From contig JADJQY010000001.1 in the NCBI GenBank assembly GCA_016712505.1, positions 682,001-746,000 on the forward strand: a stretch of DNA of 64,000 bases, given 5' to 3'. Positions within the stretch are counted from its first letter, which is position 1. The number at the start of each line of letters is the position of its first letter. Source of the stretch: Candidatus Eiseniibacteriota bacterium. GTDB taxonomy: Bacteria > Eisenbacteria > RBG-16-71-46 > CAIMUX01. This document shows positions 25,742 through 34,831 of this stretch, in pieces. Both the position numbers and the translations under genes were made by a program. The notes beneath the pieces were generated by a model that worked only from the letters and a program-made list of their open reading frames with translations, was not told the DNA's origin and did no database searches.

Positions 25742-26395
25742 ATGGCGATTCAAGCAAGGCTCACCTCGATCAATGCCGGGTCTCTGCGGGAGCTCGCGAT
25801 CGGTGACCGGACGGTCCAGACCGGCCTCTTCAAGACGCCCCTCCAAGGCTCAACGATCGTCGGGGTGGAGGGAGTTGAAGGAGATCGCATCGGAAGCCCG
25901 AAGCATCACGGCGGTCCGGACCAAGCGGTCTATCTCTACAGCGAGGAGGACATCGAGTTCTGGCGCGGTCAGCTCGCGGTGGAGTGTGGACCGGGATTCT
26001 TCGGCGAGAACCTGACCCTCGATCGCTGGTGGCCCGACCTTCGGATCGGTGATCGGTTGGTGGCTGGGGACGTTACGCTGGAGATCACCGCGCCGCGGAT
26101 TCCCTGCGCCACCCTGGCGGCGCGAACCGGCGACCCGAAGTTCGTCCGGCGGTTCGTGGAAGCGGCTCGTCCGGGCGCCTATGCGCGGGTTCTGATGCCC
26201 GGAACGCTCTCACCGGGGGATCTCTTCGAGGTGCTCCTCGCCCCCGAGAGCCATCCAACCATCGGAGCACTCTTTGCACTCTGGCACAGCGACCGGAGTG
26301 ATCTCGCGCTGATTCGGTCGGCGCTGGCATCTCCGATCGGGAGTCGGGCGCGCGGCGCGTTCGAGAGCTGGCTCCAGGCGGCGGAAGGACGATAG
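25742..26395 (+). CDS. MOSC-domain protein (YiiM-like)
   Basis: This is a 217-residue protein. GDRIGSPKHHGGPDQAVYLYSEEDIEFW and FGENLTLDR are the MOSC core; the conserved Cys of the domain is in APRIPCATLAAR. The C-terminal helical part matches YiiM. MOSC proteins bind molybdenum cofactor through this Cys and in YiiM reduce N-hydroxylated bases such as 6-hydroxylaminopurine. ATG 25742 follows a GTAGAGA spacer rather than a strong SD. Confidence 0.9.
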   Translation: MAIQARLTSINAGSLRELAIGDRTVQTGLFKTPLQGSTIVGVEGVEGDRIGSPKHHGGPDQAVYLYSEEDIEFWRGQLAVECGPGFFGENLTLDRWWPDLRIGDRLVAGDVTLEITAPRIPCATLAARTGDPKFVRRFVEAARPGAYARVLMPGTLSPGDLFEVLLAPESHPTIGALFALWHSDRSDLALIRSALASPIGSRARGAFESWLQAAEGR

Positions 26396-26446
26396 CCAGA
26401 CAGCCCTGGCGGGGACGCGCGCCGGGCCCGCTGGTAGCAGACGCCT

Positions 26447-26580
26447 GATACCGCCTGGCGGATCCGAACCAGGCGTTGCCGCGAGCTGACCTCGCCGGTC
26501 ACCATCTCCGCGAAGTACGTGCCGCTCGCGACCTCGTGACCGCGGTCATCGCGGCCGTTCCGGACGGCGGGGGAGGCCAG
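26447..26580 (-). pseudogene. Remnant of a FlgD-like C-terminal tail
   Basis: On the minus strand this intergenic region encodes AVRNGRDDRGHEVASGTYFAEMV and RQRLVRIRQ, the end of the same beta-sandwich tail that closes five exported proteins in this window (usual form WxGRDxxGxxVxxGVYFxRL). No start or upstream domain remains within the 241-base gap, and the normal stop is lost. It is a decayed 3' gene fragment. Confidence 0.65.
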
Positions 26581-26636
26581 GCACGGACTGGCCCAGCAGT
26601 TCGAGGTTGAACCAATTGAGGAGTGGAGACGCAATC

Positions 26637-27335
26637 ATGCAACGCACGGCCATCATTACCGCCGCCAGTTCCGGAATCGGCGCCGCCTGCGCCACCGAGC
26701 TGGCCGACCGCGGATACGCCGTCGTCCTGTTTGCCCGGTCGGAAGCGGTCGAGGGGCTAGCCGGCAAGCTGCGCGGAACCGCGGTGCGCGGATCGGTGTC
26801 CCGGGCTCAAGACCTCGAGCGGCTGGTGCAGGAGACGCTCGATCGACACGGGCGCATCGATGCGGTGGTCAACAACACAGGACACCCGCCCAAGGGGGGA
26901 CTGCTCGAGGTCTCGGATACCGATTGGCACGACGGACTCGACCTGCTCTTCCTTTCCGTGGTTCGACTCGCACGTCTCGTGACCCCGGTGATGCAGAACC
27001 AGGGGGGAGGCGCGATCGTGAACATCTCATCCTTCGCGGCCCAGGAACCGAGTCTCCCGCGCCCGGTATCTTCGGCGCTCCGGGCGGCGCTTTCGAGCTT
27101 CACCAAGATGTTCGCGGATCAGTACGCCTCCGCGGGAATCCGGATGAACAGCGTGCTGCCCGGGTGGGTTTCGAACCACGAGGTCCCTCCGGATGTCGTG
27201 GCCGGAATCCCAATCGGGCGGCCGGCGGCGGCTCCGGAGATCGCACGCGTGGTCGCCTTTCTCCTATCCGCCGAGGCAAGCTACCTCACGGGCGAGAATA
27301 TTCGAGTCGACGGAGGGCTGCTGCGGACGCCGTAA
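26637..27335 (+). CDS. Short-chain dehydrogenase/reductase-like protein lacking YxxxK
   Basis: This is a 232-residue protein. The NAD(P)-binding glycine motif TAASSGIGAACA, the NNTG motif and IVNISSF are intact, and the C terminus ends FLLSAEASYLTGENIRVDGGLL as in FabG-like SDRs. At the catalytic site, the usual Tyr and Lys of YxxxK align with Ser145 and Arg149 (PVSSALRAAL). It may be a non-catalytic or altered-mechanism SDR. ATG 26637 is preceded by GAGTGGAG. Confidence 0.85.
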   Translation: MQRTAIITAASSGIGAACATELADRGYAVVLFARSEAVEGLAGKLRGTAVRGSVSRAQDLERLVQETLDRHGRIDAVVNNTGHPPKGGLLEVSDTDWHDGLDLLFLSVVRLARLVTPVMQNQGGGAIVNISSFAAQEPSLPRPVSSALRAALSSFTKMFADQYASAGIRMNSVLPGWVSNHEVPPDVVAGIPIGRPAAAPEIARVVAFLLSAEASYLTGENIRVDGGLLRTP

Positions 27336-27460
27336 AGTGTTCGCCATTCTTGAATGGAGCGTGACGCATGGTCACTTCGACCCTGCGCGCCGCTGACCGG
27401 CCGGCGAGCGAGCCCCAGTGCGACGCCCGCAACCGCTCACTCTCTTCACCTGAGGACCGT

Positions 27461-27811
27461 ATGCCAGCAATCAATCTGCACGAGAAGCTCGCCACCTTCA
27501 CCGAACATTGGCAACCGCGGGTCGTGGGGCAGTTCAACGGCCACGACCTTCTGGTAGCCAAGGTCAAAGGGGAGTTTGTCTGGCATCAGCACGATGACAC
27601 CGATGACTTCTTCCTCGTGCTTCACGGCCGGATCACGATCCAGATGCAGGAGGGGAACGTCACGCTTGGGCCGGGAGAGATCTTCGTCGTTCCCAAGGGG
27701 GTTCAGCATTGTCCGATCGCCGAGGAAGAGGCCCACATCCTCTTGATTGAGCCGACCGGCACCCCGAACACCGGGGATGCGTCCACCGCCGCCCCTCGGC
27801 GCGTCATCTAG
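27461..27811 (+). CDS. Cupin-domain protein
   Basis: This is a 116-residue single-domain cupin. Motif 1 is WHQHDDTDDFFLVLHGRITIQM, with metal ligands His-x-His and Glu replaced by Asp; motif 2 is PGEIFVVPKGVQHCPIA. Such small cupins are often mannose-6-phosphate-isomerase-like or quercetinase-like; the substrate is unknown. ATG 27461 follows GAGGA. The 125 bases upstream hold no gene. Confidence 0.88.
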   Translation: MPAINLHEKLATFTEHWQPRVVGQFNGHDLLVAKVKGEFVWHQHDDTDDFFLVLHGRITIQMQEGNVTLGPGEIFVVPKGVQHCPIAEEEAHILLIEPTGTPNTGDASTAAPRRVI

Positions 27812-27859
27812 CCGTGCCGGCCCTTTAGCCGACTGGGTCCCCACGCGAAGGAGGTCGAT

Positions 27860-28693
27860 GTGCAACCTGTGGCCGACGTGATCCGCGAGAGGGTGGCGGA
27901 GCTGGTCCCCCAGCTATCGGTGATCGATCCGGAGTCGCTGGTGCACCCTCCGGCGCCGGGGAAGTGGTCCAAGCAGGAGGTGCTCGGGCACCTGATCGAT
28001 TCCGCCGCCAACAATCACCAGCGTGTGGTGCGGGCTCGAATCGACGGTGAACTCCGCTTTCCAGCCTACCAACAGAACGCCTGGGTCGCGAGCCAAGGGT
28101 ACGGAGATGCCGATTGGCGGGAACTCGTGCCGCTCTGGGCGGCACTGAATCGACATCTTGCGCGCGCGATCGAGCTGCTGCCGGAGAACGCGCTCTCGTC
28201 GGTGGTTCGGATCGGTGACTCCGAGCCAGTGACGCTCGGATGGATGGTGGAGGACTACGTTCGGCACCTGGACCACCATCTCGCGCAGATTCTTCCCGAG
28301 GTCCAGGTCGGGCGCATCAGCGCTCCCGGGTTTGATCAGCTCCGTGACTTCCTCACCCGGATTCCCGGGATCGATACCATCCTCGGCCACGGGACCGCGC
28401 CCGAAGGAAGCTGGTGGATCAAGTTCATCATCGATCTCGAACACCCCCTCGCCTGGAACGTCGTCCAGGAGCTGGCCCACGTGCTCAATCTTCTCTCCCT
28501 CCAGGAGAGGTTGCCGACCGTGTTCAAGCCGCTCTCCCCGCCTCCCTACATCAATGGCGGCCCGGTCGACTACCTTTCCTGGGTGATCGACTGCGATGAT
28601 CCTTCGTGCACTCCGGAGGCGATCACCGGTTGGCTGGAATCGCGCCTCCCGGATCCGGTAGACGAGCTCGAAGCCTGGGAACCGGAAGAGTAG
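27860..28693 (+). CDS. DinB-like protein with C-terminal extension
   Basis: This is a 277-residue protein. Residues 1-155 are DinB/YfiT-like with metal-site histidines in KQEVLGHLIDSAANNHQRVVRARIDGE and VEDYVRHLDHHLAQILPE. Residues about 160-277 (PGFDQLRDFLTRIPGIDTILGHGTAPEGSWWIKFIIDLEHPLAWNVVQ onward) form an added domain that I do not recognise and may be an independent protein fused here. GGAGG lies before GTG 27860. Confidence 0.82.
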   Translation: MQPVADVIRERVAELVPQLSVIDPESLVHPPAPGKWSKQEVLGHLIDSAANNHQRVVRARIDGELRFPAYQQNAWVASQGYGDADWRELVPLWAALNRHLARAIELLPENALSSVVRIGDSEPVTLGWMVEDYVRHLDHHLAQILPEVQVGRISAPGFDQLRDFLTRIPGIDTILGHGTAPEGSWWIKFIIDLEHPLAWNVVQELAHVLNLLSLQERLPTVFKPLSPPPYINGGPVDYLSWVIDCDDPSCTPEAITGWLESRLPDPVDELEAWEPEE

Positions 28694-28837
28694 CGCTCCA
28701 ACGTCCGGCGCATAGAGGGGCGACGCAGGAGTACACTCCGGTCGTGCCGAAAGATTGATCGAGCGCGCCCAGTTCCGTCGCCAGTGCGCCGCGGACCGCG
28801 CAGCACCGGTGGAGAAGCAAACCAGGAGGATCGGATC

Positions 28838-29305
28838 GTGAATCAAGACCAGGCGCCGGAGGAGGGATCCCCCTGCGATATCGTTTCCTCACGTTGGTTC
28901 GATGTGCCGAGCGAGCGGGTGTTCGCGGCGTTTTCCGATCCGCGACTCCTCGCGAGGTGGTGGGGGCCGAACGAGTTCACCAACGAGATCGAGGAGTTCG
29001 ACTTTCGGCCGGGCGGGACGTGGCGGGTGGTGATGTGTGCCCCGGACGGGTCGAGATTCGAGAACCAGAGCGTCTTTGTCGAGATCGAGCCAGGCGCGCG
29101 GATCGTGTTCGACCACCTCGGGCCGATGCACCCGTTTCGCATGACCATGACCTACGTTGCCGAGGGAACCCGGACCCGCCTCACCTGGCGGATGACCCAT
29201 GAATCAGCCGAGGCCGCCGAGCGGATGCGCGCCTTTGTTCCGGAAGCGAACGAGCAGAATTTCGATCGGCTTCTCGCCGTGTTGGCCGACCCTGCTAGAA
29301 TCTGA
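28838..29305 (+). CDS. AHSA1/SRPBCC-domain protein
   Basis: This is a 155-residue protein. Start GTG 28838 is 8 bases after AGGAGGA. RWFDVPSERVFAAFSDPRLLARWWGPNEFTN is the classic AHSA1 N terminus, RPGGTWRVVMCAPDG the central turn, and the C-terminal helix ends QNFDRLLAVLADP. It is related to but distinct from the AHSA1 gene at 10850. Its ligand is unknown. Confidence 0.9.
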   Translation: MNQDQAPEEGSPCDIVSSRWFDVPSERVFAAFSDPRLLARWWGPNEFTNEIEEFDFRPGGTWRVVMCAPDGSRFENQSVFVEIEPGARIVFDHLGPMHPFRMTMTYVAEGTRTRLTWRMTHESAEAAERMRAFVPEANEQNFDRLLAVLADPARI

Positions 29306-29336
29306 GGCGCGAAACACACCCGTGTGACCCCCACCG

Positions 29337-31595
29337 ATGAGGAGACTTCGGATGCTTCGGCTCTGCCCTGCTGCTTCCCGGCGCGGATCCGCCCGCCTCG
29401 ACTTCGATCCGCGTCACGCCCTGTTGGCGATCGGGCTCTGCCTCCTGAGCCCAGCCGTCGTCGGCGCCACCGGCCTGTCCTACTCGTGGGGGCATCCCCA
29501 GCCGCAAGGCAACACCATCTTCGGGATGGCCTTTGCATCCGCCGACGAAGGGTGGGCCGTCGGAGGGAGCGGATTCATCCTGCACACGACCGACGGCGGA
29601 GAGCACTGGGATCTTCAGCACGGGCCGTTGGCGGTGGCGCCTGACCTGAGCGACATCGTCTGGACGCCGGCCGGTACCTTGATCGCCTGCGGCGCCGGCG
29701 AGGCCATCTTTCGCAGCACCGATCTCGGGGCCAGTTGGAACTCCCCTGCGCACCCATCGGTCGGACTGCTCCGGGATCTGTGTATCGTGCCCGGCGGCGA
29801 CCTTTCAGCCGCTGGGGACGACGGAGCGGTGCTTCGGTCGACCGACGATGGTCTCACCTGGTCGCAGGTGGGGCCTGGAGCGGGGACGATCCGCCACCAT
29901 GTCTGGGTGACGAGCAATCAGGGATATGTCGTTGGTCAGGAGGTGTCGCACCGCACCACCAACGGGGGGGCTTCCTGGTCGGAGTTCATCCCGGCTGAGT
30001 TCTTCGGTTACAACGAGGTGTTCTTCACCGATCCGCAGCACGGATTCGTGCTGGAGGACTTTGGCTGGTGGACCTCGGTCGATGGAGGGCTGACCTGGGT
30101 CGAGGGCTTCGCCCCGACTCCGCCGCTCTATCGCTACCGGAGCCTGCATCTGAGCGCAGATCACTGGCTCCTGGTGTGCCACGGCGAGGGAGGCGAGTTG
30201 TGGGAGACCACCAACGCCGGGGCCGACTGGACCGAGCACTACTCCCAGGGGGGGACCGGCTTTCCCTTCATCGTGCAGGCGCCCGGAGGTAGGGTGCATT
30301 TCGGTTCGGACCTGGGAGATCTCTTCTGGACCGACGATCTCGGCCAGACGCTGCACAACGCCGCGATCAACCTGGGCGGGCAAGCGCTCCACGCCGCGGT
30401 CGAAGCGTTCTTTGCTCGACCGGATGGCCGATTGTTCGCCGCGAACCAGCCGACGAGCGGGGAGACGCCGGCCTGGCTCCGGAGTGACGATGGCGGGGCG
30501 ACCTGGTTCGTGCCGCCGACCACCCCCGGTCTCTACTGGGCGTTCGAGGGCGGCTTCTACGACAGTTCCCGCGGTGTGATCGGGATGTACGAGCAGATGC
30601 GCGCCACTACGAACGGCGGCGATACCTGGATCAACAGCACGCTTCCCGCCACCTACCGGGTCACCGGCTTCGCCTTCCCGGCGGCCGACCGCTTCTTTGC
30701 CTCCGCCTACCGGACGAGCGGAGGAGGAGGGGTCTTTCGGAGTACCGACGGCGGGCTGAGCTGGTCGTCGGTCGCGGGCGGCTTGCCCGCCAGCACGGTG
30801 GCCTTCACCTCGATCGACTTTCCGACGCCAAGCATCGGCTACGCCACGGGCGGCTTCGACGCGGCCTCGGTTCGGCTCTACCGCACGACTGACGGGGGAG
30901 CGACCTGGCAGCAGCGAACGACCTCCGGGCTGACCTCGTCGATTCGTTCGATCGTCTGGTTCGACGCGAACATCGGCGTGGCCTCCCTTGGATTCGAGAG
31001 TCCGGGGCTCCGCCGGACGACGGACGGCGGACTTCACTGGACCGAAGTGGATGACACCGGATTCCTCGATCTCGTACCAGGGAATCAGCTCGAAGCCGGG
31101 GCGGTGGGTTTCTGCGACTGCTTCCGGCACACCCGCGATGCCGGCGCCACCTGGGAGGCGGTCTCGGTCCCGTTCTCCGGCCCATTCCCCGGATACACGC
31201 AGACCGTGACGGCTCTCTCGCATCGAGACGGGGGATGGCTGATCGGAGGGTCCGGGTGCAAGATCCTGGTGGCGACCGAGACGACGACCGCAGTGTCGTC
31301 TCCGGTCGATCCGTTCAGTGCGCGGCTTTCGCTCATCGCCTCTCCGAATCCGGTCGGACTCGCCACGGAGATTCGGCTCCAGACCACGGAGGCCACCAGC
31401 GCGCAGCTCTCGATCTACGACGCGCAGGGGGCACGCGTGGCCACGTTGTTCGAGGGGCTGCTGACCGCGGGCGACCACCAGCTTGTCTGGAATGCCGAGG
31501 ATAGGTCGGGACGCGCGGTCGCGCAGGGGGTCTACTTCGTTCGCCTGGCCACGCCCCGGGCGTCGAAGCTCCTCAAGCTGGTCGTGACACGCTAG
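29337..31595 (+). CDS. Exported YCF48/BNR-type beta-propeller protein with FlgD-like tail
   Basis: This is a 752-residue protein. A signal peptide ends near LLSPAVVGA (residue 44). Asp-box and YCF48-type repeats recur as HTTDGGEHWDL, RSTDLGASW, RSTDDGLTWSQV, TTNGGASW, RSTDGGLSWSSV and RTTDGGATWQQR, forming one or two propellers. The last 85 residues are the FlgD-like tail (SPNPVGLATEIRLQ, YDAQGARVATLFEG, VWNAEDRSGRAVAQGVYFVRL). It is probably a secreted protein of unknown binding function. Confidence 0.88.
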   Translation: MRRLRMLRLCPAASRRGSARLDFDPRHALLAIGLCLLSPAVVGATGLSYSWGHPQPQGNTIFGMAFASADEGWAVGGSGFILHTTDGGEHWDLQHGPLAVAPDLSDIVWTPAGTLIACGAGEAIFRSTDLGASWNSPAHPSVGLLRDLCIVPGGDLSAAGDDGAVLRSTDDGLTWSQVGPGAGTIRHHVWVTSNQGYVVGQEVSHRTTNGGASWSEFIPAEFFGYNEVFFTDPQHGFVLEDFGWWTSVDGGLTWVEGFAPTPPLYRYRSLHLSADHWLLVCHGEGGELWETTNAGADWTEHYSQGGTGFPFIVQAPGGRVHFGSDLGDLFWTDDLGQTLHNAAINLGGQALHAAVEAFFARPDGRLFAANQPTSGETPAWLRSDDGGATWFVPPTTPGLYWAFEGGFYDSSRGVIGMYEQMRATTNGGDTWINSTLPATYRVTGFAFPAADRFFASAYRTSGGGGVFRSTDGGLSWSSVAGGLPASTVAFTSIDFPTPSIGYATGGFDAASVRLYRTTDGGATWQQRTTSGLTSSIRSIVWFDANIGVASLGFESPGLRRTTDGGLHWTEVDDTGFLDLVPGNQLEAGAVGFCDCFRHTRDAGATWEAVSVPFSGPFPGYTQTVTALSHRDGGWLIGGSGCKILVATETTTAVSSPVDPFSARLSLIASPNPVGLATEIRLQTTEATSAQLSIYDAQGARVATLFEGLLTAGDHQLVWNAEDRSGRAVAQGVYFVRLATPRASKLLKLVVTR

Positions 31596-31643
31596 GGCGC
31601 GCGTGATTCCAGAGCCCGACGCCTCAGAACCGGAAACCACACG

Positions 31644-32180
31644 ATGCAGCTCATCCTGGTCAGTGCCTGCCTGCTTGGTGAGGCCGTGCGCTACAACGGA
31701 CTCGACCGGCGTAGCTCACATGCCGTGCTCGTTCGGTGGATCGAAGAACGACGCATCGTTCCGATCTGCCCCGAAGTCGCGGGCGGGCTTCTGGTACCGC
31801 GCCCGCCGGCCGAGATCGTGGGCGGTGCGGGAGGGGGGGCGGTCCTGCGCGGCGCTTCGACCGTCGTCACCGATGGCGGCGTCGATGTGACGGACGCCTT
31901 TCGCCGTGGGGCCGAAGTCGCCTTGAGCACCGCCTTGGCCCGCGGCGTGCGGGTCGCCCTGCTCAAGGAAGGGAGCCCCTCTTGCGGCAGCGGCTACATC
32001 TACGACGGCACCTTCTCCGGTTCGAGGCGCGATGGCCTTGGGGTTACTGCGGCGTTGCTTCAGTCCGCCGGGATTCGCGTGTTCAGCGAACACCAGTTCG
32101 AGGATGCGGATCGCTACCTGCGTAGCCTGGGAGACGCCCCCGCAGTGGTGCCGGCTGAGGACGAGCCTCGCCGGAGCTAG
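31644..32180 (+). CDS. DUF523 family protein
   Basis: This is a 178-residue protein. LILVSACLLGEAVRYNGLDRR, ICPEVAGGLLVPRPPAEI and LKEGSPSCGSGYIYDGTFSG are the diagnostic DUF523 motifs; conserved Cys9, the ICPE Cys and the SPSCG Cys could bind a metal or iron-sulfur cluster. Archaeal and bacterial members have been linked to thiouracil desulfidase chemistry; this remains a family-level inference. No clear SD precedes ATG 31644. Confidence 0.9.
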   Translation: MQLILVSACLLGEAVRYNGLDRRSSHAVLVRWIEERRIVPICPEVAGGLLVPRPPAEIVGGAGGGAVLRGASTVVTDGGVDVTDAFRRGAEVALSTALARGVRVALLKEGSPSCGSGYIYDGTFSGSRRDGLGVTAALLQSAGIRVFSEHQFEDADRYLRSLGDAPAVVPAEDEPRRS

Positions 32181-32339
32181 CCGGCCTCCTTCGGCCGCGG
32201 AGCGTTCCCTCGTTGCGGTCGGGCGCCTCGACTGCTAATAAGATGGCGTGCTCGCGACGTTGCCGCTGGTCCCCCCGATCGTCGCGCGGAGCGGCTTGAA
32301 CGCGCCCCATGCGCGCATCGAATCGGGAGGCTGGCTGCA

Positions 32340-33158
32340 ATGGATCCGTTGACTGCGGAACTCGCGAACGTGGAACGCGCCCTGGAACAGAACCTCTGGG
32401 CACTCTGGATGCGGTTTGGCCGCGGCGCGGGGTGTGTGCTGCACAACGAACCGGACGCTCTCTGGTTCGAGACCCCGATCCCGACCCTCCCCTACAACGC
32501 GGTCCTGCGGCATACCTCCGAGTACGGAGTCGATCGGTCAATCGACCGGATTTTCGAGACCTACCGCGTCCGGGGCGTGCCGTTCGTCTGGCTGATCCAT
32601 CCCTCCGCCGCACCGGCGGATCTCGCGGCGAAACTGCGCGCGCGCGGTTTGGTCGAGGTGGAGACCGTGGAGGGGATGTGGCTCGACCTCTCGCTCCTTT
32701 CGCCGGTTCCGCCCCCTCCGGCCGGAATACAGATTCGGGAGGTCGAGACCGACGCGGACCGCGAAGCGTTCATCGATCTCGTGGCCTGGCGCTGGGAGGT
32801 TCCGGGAGAGTTCGTGCCCACGCTGCGAGAGATCTCGGGGAGCTTTGGAATCGGCGCTCCGGGTAGTTCGATTCGCGGATGGATTGCGTGGAAAGACGGT
32901 CTGCCGGTCTCGAAGGTTCTGCTCAACCAGGCGGCCGGGGCGGCGGGAATCTACGCGGTGGCCACCCGTCCGGAGGCGCGCGGCCAGGGACTGGCGCGCA
33001 GACTCACCCTCGCTGCGCTCGACGCGGCACGCGAGAACGGCCATCAGCTTGCCGTATTGCATGCCACGCCGATGTCGGTCGATCTCTATGCCAAGCTGGG
33101 GTTCCGCTCCTTTGCCCCCTTCCACGTCTACGCTCAGCCGGGGAACTTCCACCTGTGA
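32340..33158 (+). CDS. GNAT-family acetyltransferase, two-domain
   Basis: This is a 272-residue protein. The C-terminal half is a GNAT domain: IQIREVETDADREAFIDLVAWRWEVP, the acetyl-CoA motif AAGIYAVATRPEARGQGLARRLTLAALDAARENGHQLAVLHATPMSVDLYAKLGF. The N-terminal half (ETPIPTLPYNAVLRHT, GVPFVWLIHPSAAPADLAAKLRARG) is a degenerate GNAT-like domain as in several tandem GNATs. The substrate is unknown. It converges on the beta-helix gene with no gap. Confidence 0.88.
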   Translation: MDPLTAELANVERALEQNLWALWMRFGRGAGCVLHNEPDALWFETPIPTLPYNAVLRHTSEYGVDRSIDRIFETYRVRGVPFVWLIHPSAAPADLAAKLRARGLVEVETVEGMWLDLSLLSPVPPPPAGIQIREVETDADREAFIDLVAWRWEVPGEFVPTLREISGSFGIGAPGSSIRGWIAWKDGLPVSKVLLNQAAGAAGIYAVATRPEARGQGLARRLTLAALDAARENGHQLAVLHATPMSVDLYAKLGFRSFAPFHVYAQPGNFHL

Positions 33159-34706
33159 TCAGCGAACGCGCAACACCCGTACGCTCGCCCCTTCCGGAGC
33201 CGGATGGTGCCCCGGACGAAGAACCAGCACGGAGTAGACGCCGGTCGGGACCCTTCGTCCCTGCCCGTCCCGCCCATCCCAGCTGAGACTCTCGTATCCC
33301 GCGGGCAAGGACGTGCGCGGGGTCTCTCGGACCAGGCGCCCCGCGATGTCGAAGACCCGGAGAACAGCCTCGCCCGGTGTGGCGAGGGCAAACCCGACCG
33401 AAAGTTCATCGCGGAACGGATTCGGCCAGGCCACGACGCGCATCGACTCGACCGGGTTCGCGGGCGGCGCGTCGCTCGTGACCTTCCAGGAGGTGTAGTC
33501 GACTGGACCGAGGGCGGGATTGTCCGGCTGGTGGAAGATCGCCTCCTCGACTTCCTCTGCGGTGCCGCCGCCCCACCAGTTGCCCTGGGCCATCTGGGGG
33601 AGGGGGGTGTTGTTGTACAGGGCGTAGATCTCTCCGGAGAGGCCGTTGCCGGTGATCGAGTTGCCTCCGTCGTCCTCGGTCGAGCCGTTGCCCAGGTTGC
33701 CCAGGTTCGGCGCTCCCCCGTTGATGATCGCGACTCCGTAGCCATGCCCCTGGATCACGTTGCCGGCGACGATCGGAGCGTTGGCGCCATTGCAGGCGAT
33801 GCCGAAGCCCCAGTTCACCGTGTCCGGATTGATGTTGTTGTCGAGGATCCAGTTCTTCCGGATCGTAGGGCTCGCCCCGGTCTGATAGCAGAGGATGCCG
33901 TAGCCACAGCCCTCGATCCGGTTGTCCTCGATCACGCCATTGCTGGCCGCCCAGATCGAGATACCACCGCTCATCTGGTGGCCGCTGCCCAGGATGGTGC
34001 AGCCACGCACGGTGGGCGAATTGATCCCCTGCAGTCCGATGTTGATGTACGGATAGGGCGAGCTGTTCTCGATGTTGTTGTTCTCGAGGTGGCAGTACTC
34101 GATCAACGGGGAGGAGGATAGGGTCATGGTGATCGTCCGCCGCCGGTTGTCCTCCAGGCGGCAATGGCGAACCACCCCATCCGCGTCGGAGAAGTCGATC
34201 ACCTTGTCCAGGTTGTCGTGGAACCAGGAGTACTCGATCGCGACCGGGGCGCCCACCACATCGACCGCGGTGACTGCGTGGGCGACTTCGCAGTGGTGCA
34301 GGTTGAACTCGGAGCTCGCATTGGTGTCGCGAAACTCCAGTCCGCGCCACGCGCCCGGGATCGCGCTCTCGGCGACGAAGACGATTGGCGCGGAGGCGGT
34401 GCCGATCGCGGTCAACTTTCCCCGGATCTCGACCCCGATCGTGCCGGATGAACCGAGCGCCGCGAGGGTGCTCCCCGGCGCAATCGTGAGGCGGTCGTTC
34501 CGCGCGACCACCACGGACTGGTTCAGGCTGTAGCTTCCCGCTCCGCCGGTCACCGCCCCGCCGGAGTGGACCACCAGGTCATCCAGCGACCAGGAGACTC
34601 CGGTTCCGGGGGTCGTGTAATCGGCGAGAGCGAGGCCGGGCAATGCGCCGGTAGCGCAGAGGATTCGGGAAACGACGCACCAGGTGGATGTTCGGATCGG
34701 TCTCAT
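33159..34706 (-). CDS. Exported right-handed beta-helix protein with FlgD-like tail
   Basis: This is a 515-residue protein. ATG 34706 follows AAAGGAGG; the longer frame to 34790 lacks an SD and delays the signal peptide (ILCATGALPGLALA). Repeating coils such as YCHLENNNIENSSP, GCTILGSGHQMSGGISIW, EDNRIEGCGYGILCYQTG and RKNWILDNNINPD are pectate-lyase-like NosD/beta-helix repeats. The tail (WPNPFRDELSVGF, FDIAGRLVRETP, WDGRDGQGRRVPTGVYSVLVL) is the FlgD-like module. It probably acts on the cell surface. It is divergent from the regulator at 34827. Confidence 0.88.
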   Translation of the reverse strand: MRPIRTSTWCVVSRILCATGALPGLALADYTTPGTGVSWSLDDLVVHSGGAVTGGAGSYSLNQSVVVARNDRLTIAPGSTLAALGSSGTIGVEIRGKLTAIGTASAPIVFVAESAIPGAWRGLEFRDTNASSEFNLHHCEVAHAVTAVDVVGAPVAIEYSWFHDNLDKVIDFSDADGVVRHCRLEDNRRRTITMTLSSSPLIEYCHLENNNIENSSPYPYINIGLQGINSPTVRGCTILGSGHQMSGGISIWAASNGVIEDNRIEGCGYGILCYQTGASPTIRKNWILDNNINPDTVNWGFGIACNGANAPIVAGNVIQGHGYGVAIINGGAPNLGNLGNGSTEDDGGNSITGNGLSGEIYALYNNTPLPQMAQGNWWGGGTAEEVEEAIFHQPDNPALGPVDYTSWKVTSDAPPANPVESMRVVAWPNPFRDELSVGFALATPGEAVLRVFDIAGRLVRETPRTSLPAGYESLSWDGRDGQGRRVPTGVYSVLVLRPGHHPAPEGASVRVLRVR

Positions 34707-34795
34707 GGCCAGAGCCTCCTTTGGAAGTCCCCAAAACTCTGGCACATAAGGGACGGGGAGACCAGCAACCTCCGGCAGGTCGATTTTCATTGCCG

Positions 34796-34831
34796 TTCAT
34801 ATTGAAAAAACGCTAGAATTTTCAATATGAA
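34796..34831. promoter_or_regulatory. 13-bp perfect inverted repeat overlapping the regulator start codon (operator)
   Basis: TTCATATTGAAAA (34796-34808) and its exact reverse complement (34819-34831) flank a 10-base spacer. The ATG of the ArsR-type gene is inside the right arm. The site is strikingly AT-rich for this genome and lies between divergent genes, so it should be the operator for the adjacent regulator. Confidence 0.75.

Noticed and set aside
29805..31640. 610-codon minus-strand open frame opposite the YCF48-type gene
   Set aside because: Composition typical of antisense GC-rich frames; the plus strand shows signal peptide, repeats and tail.
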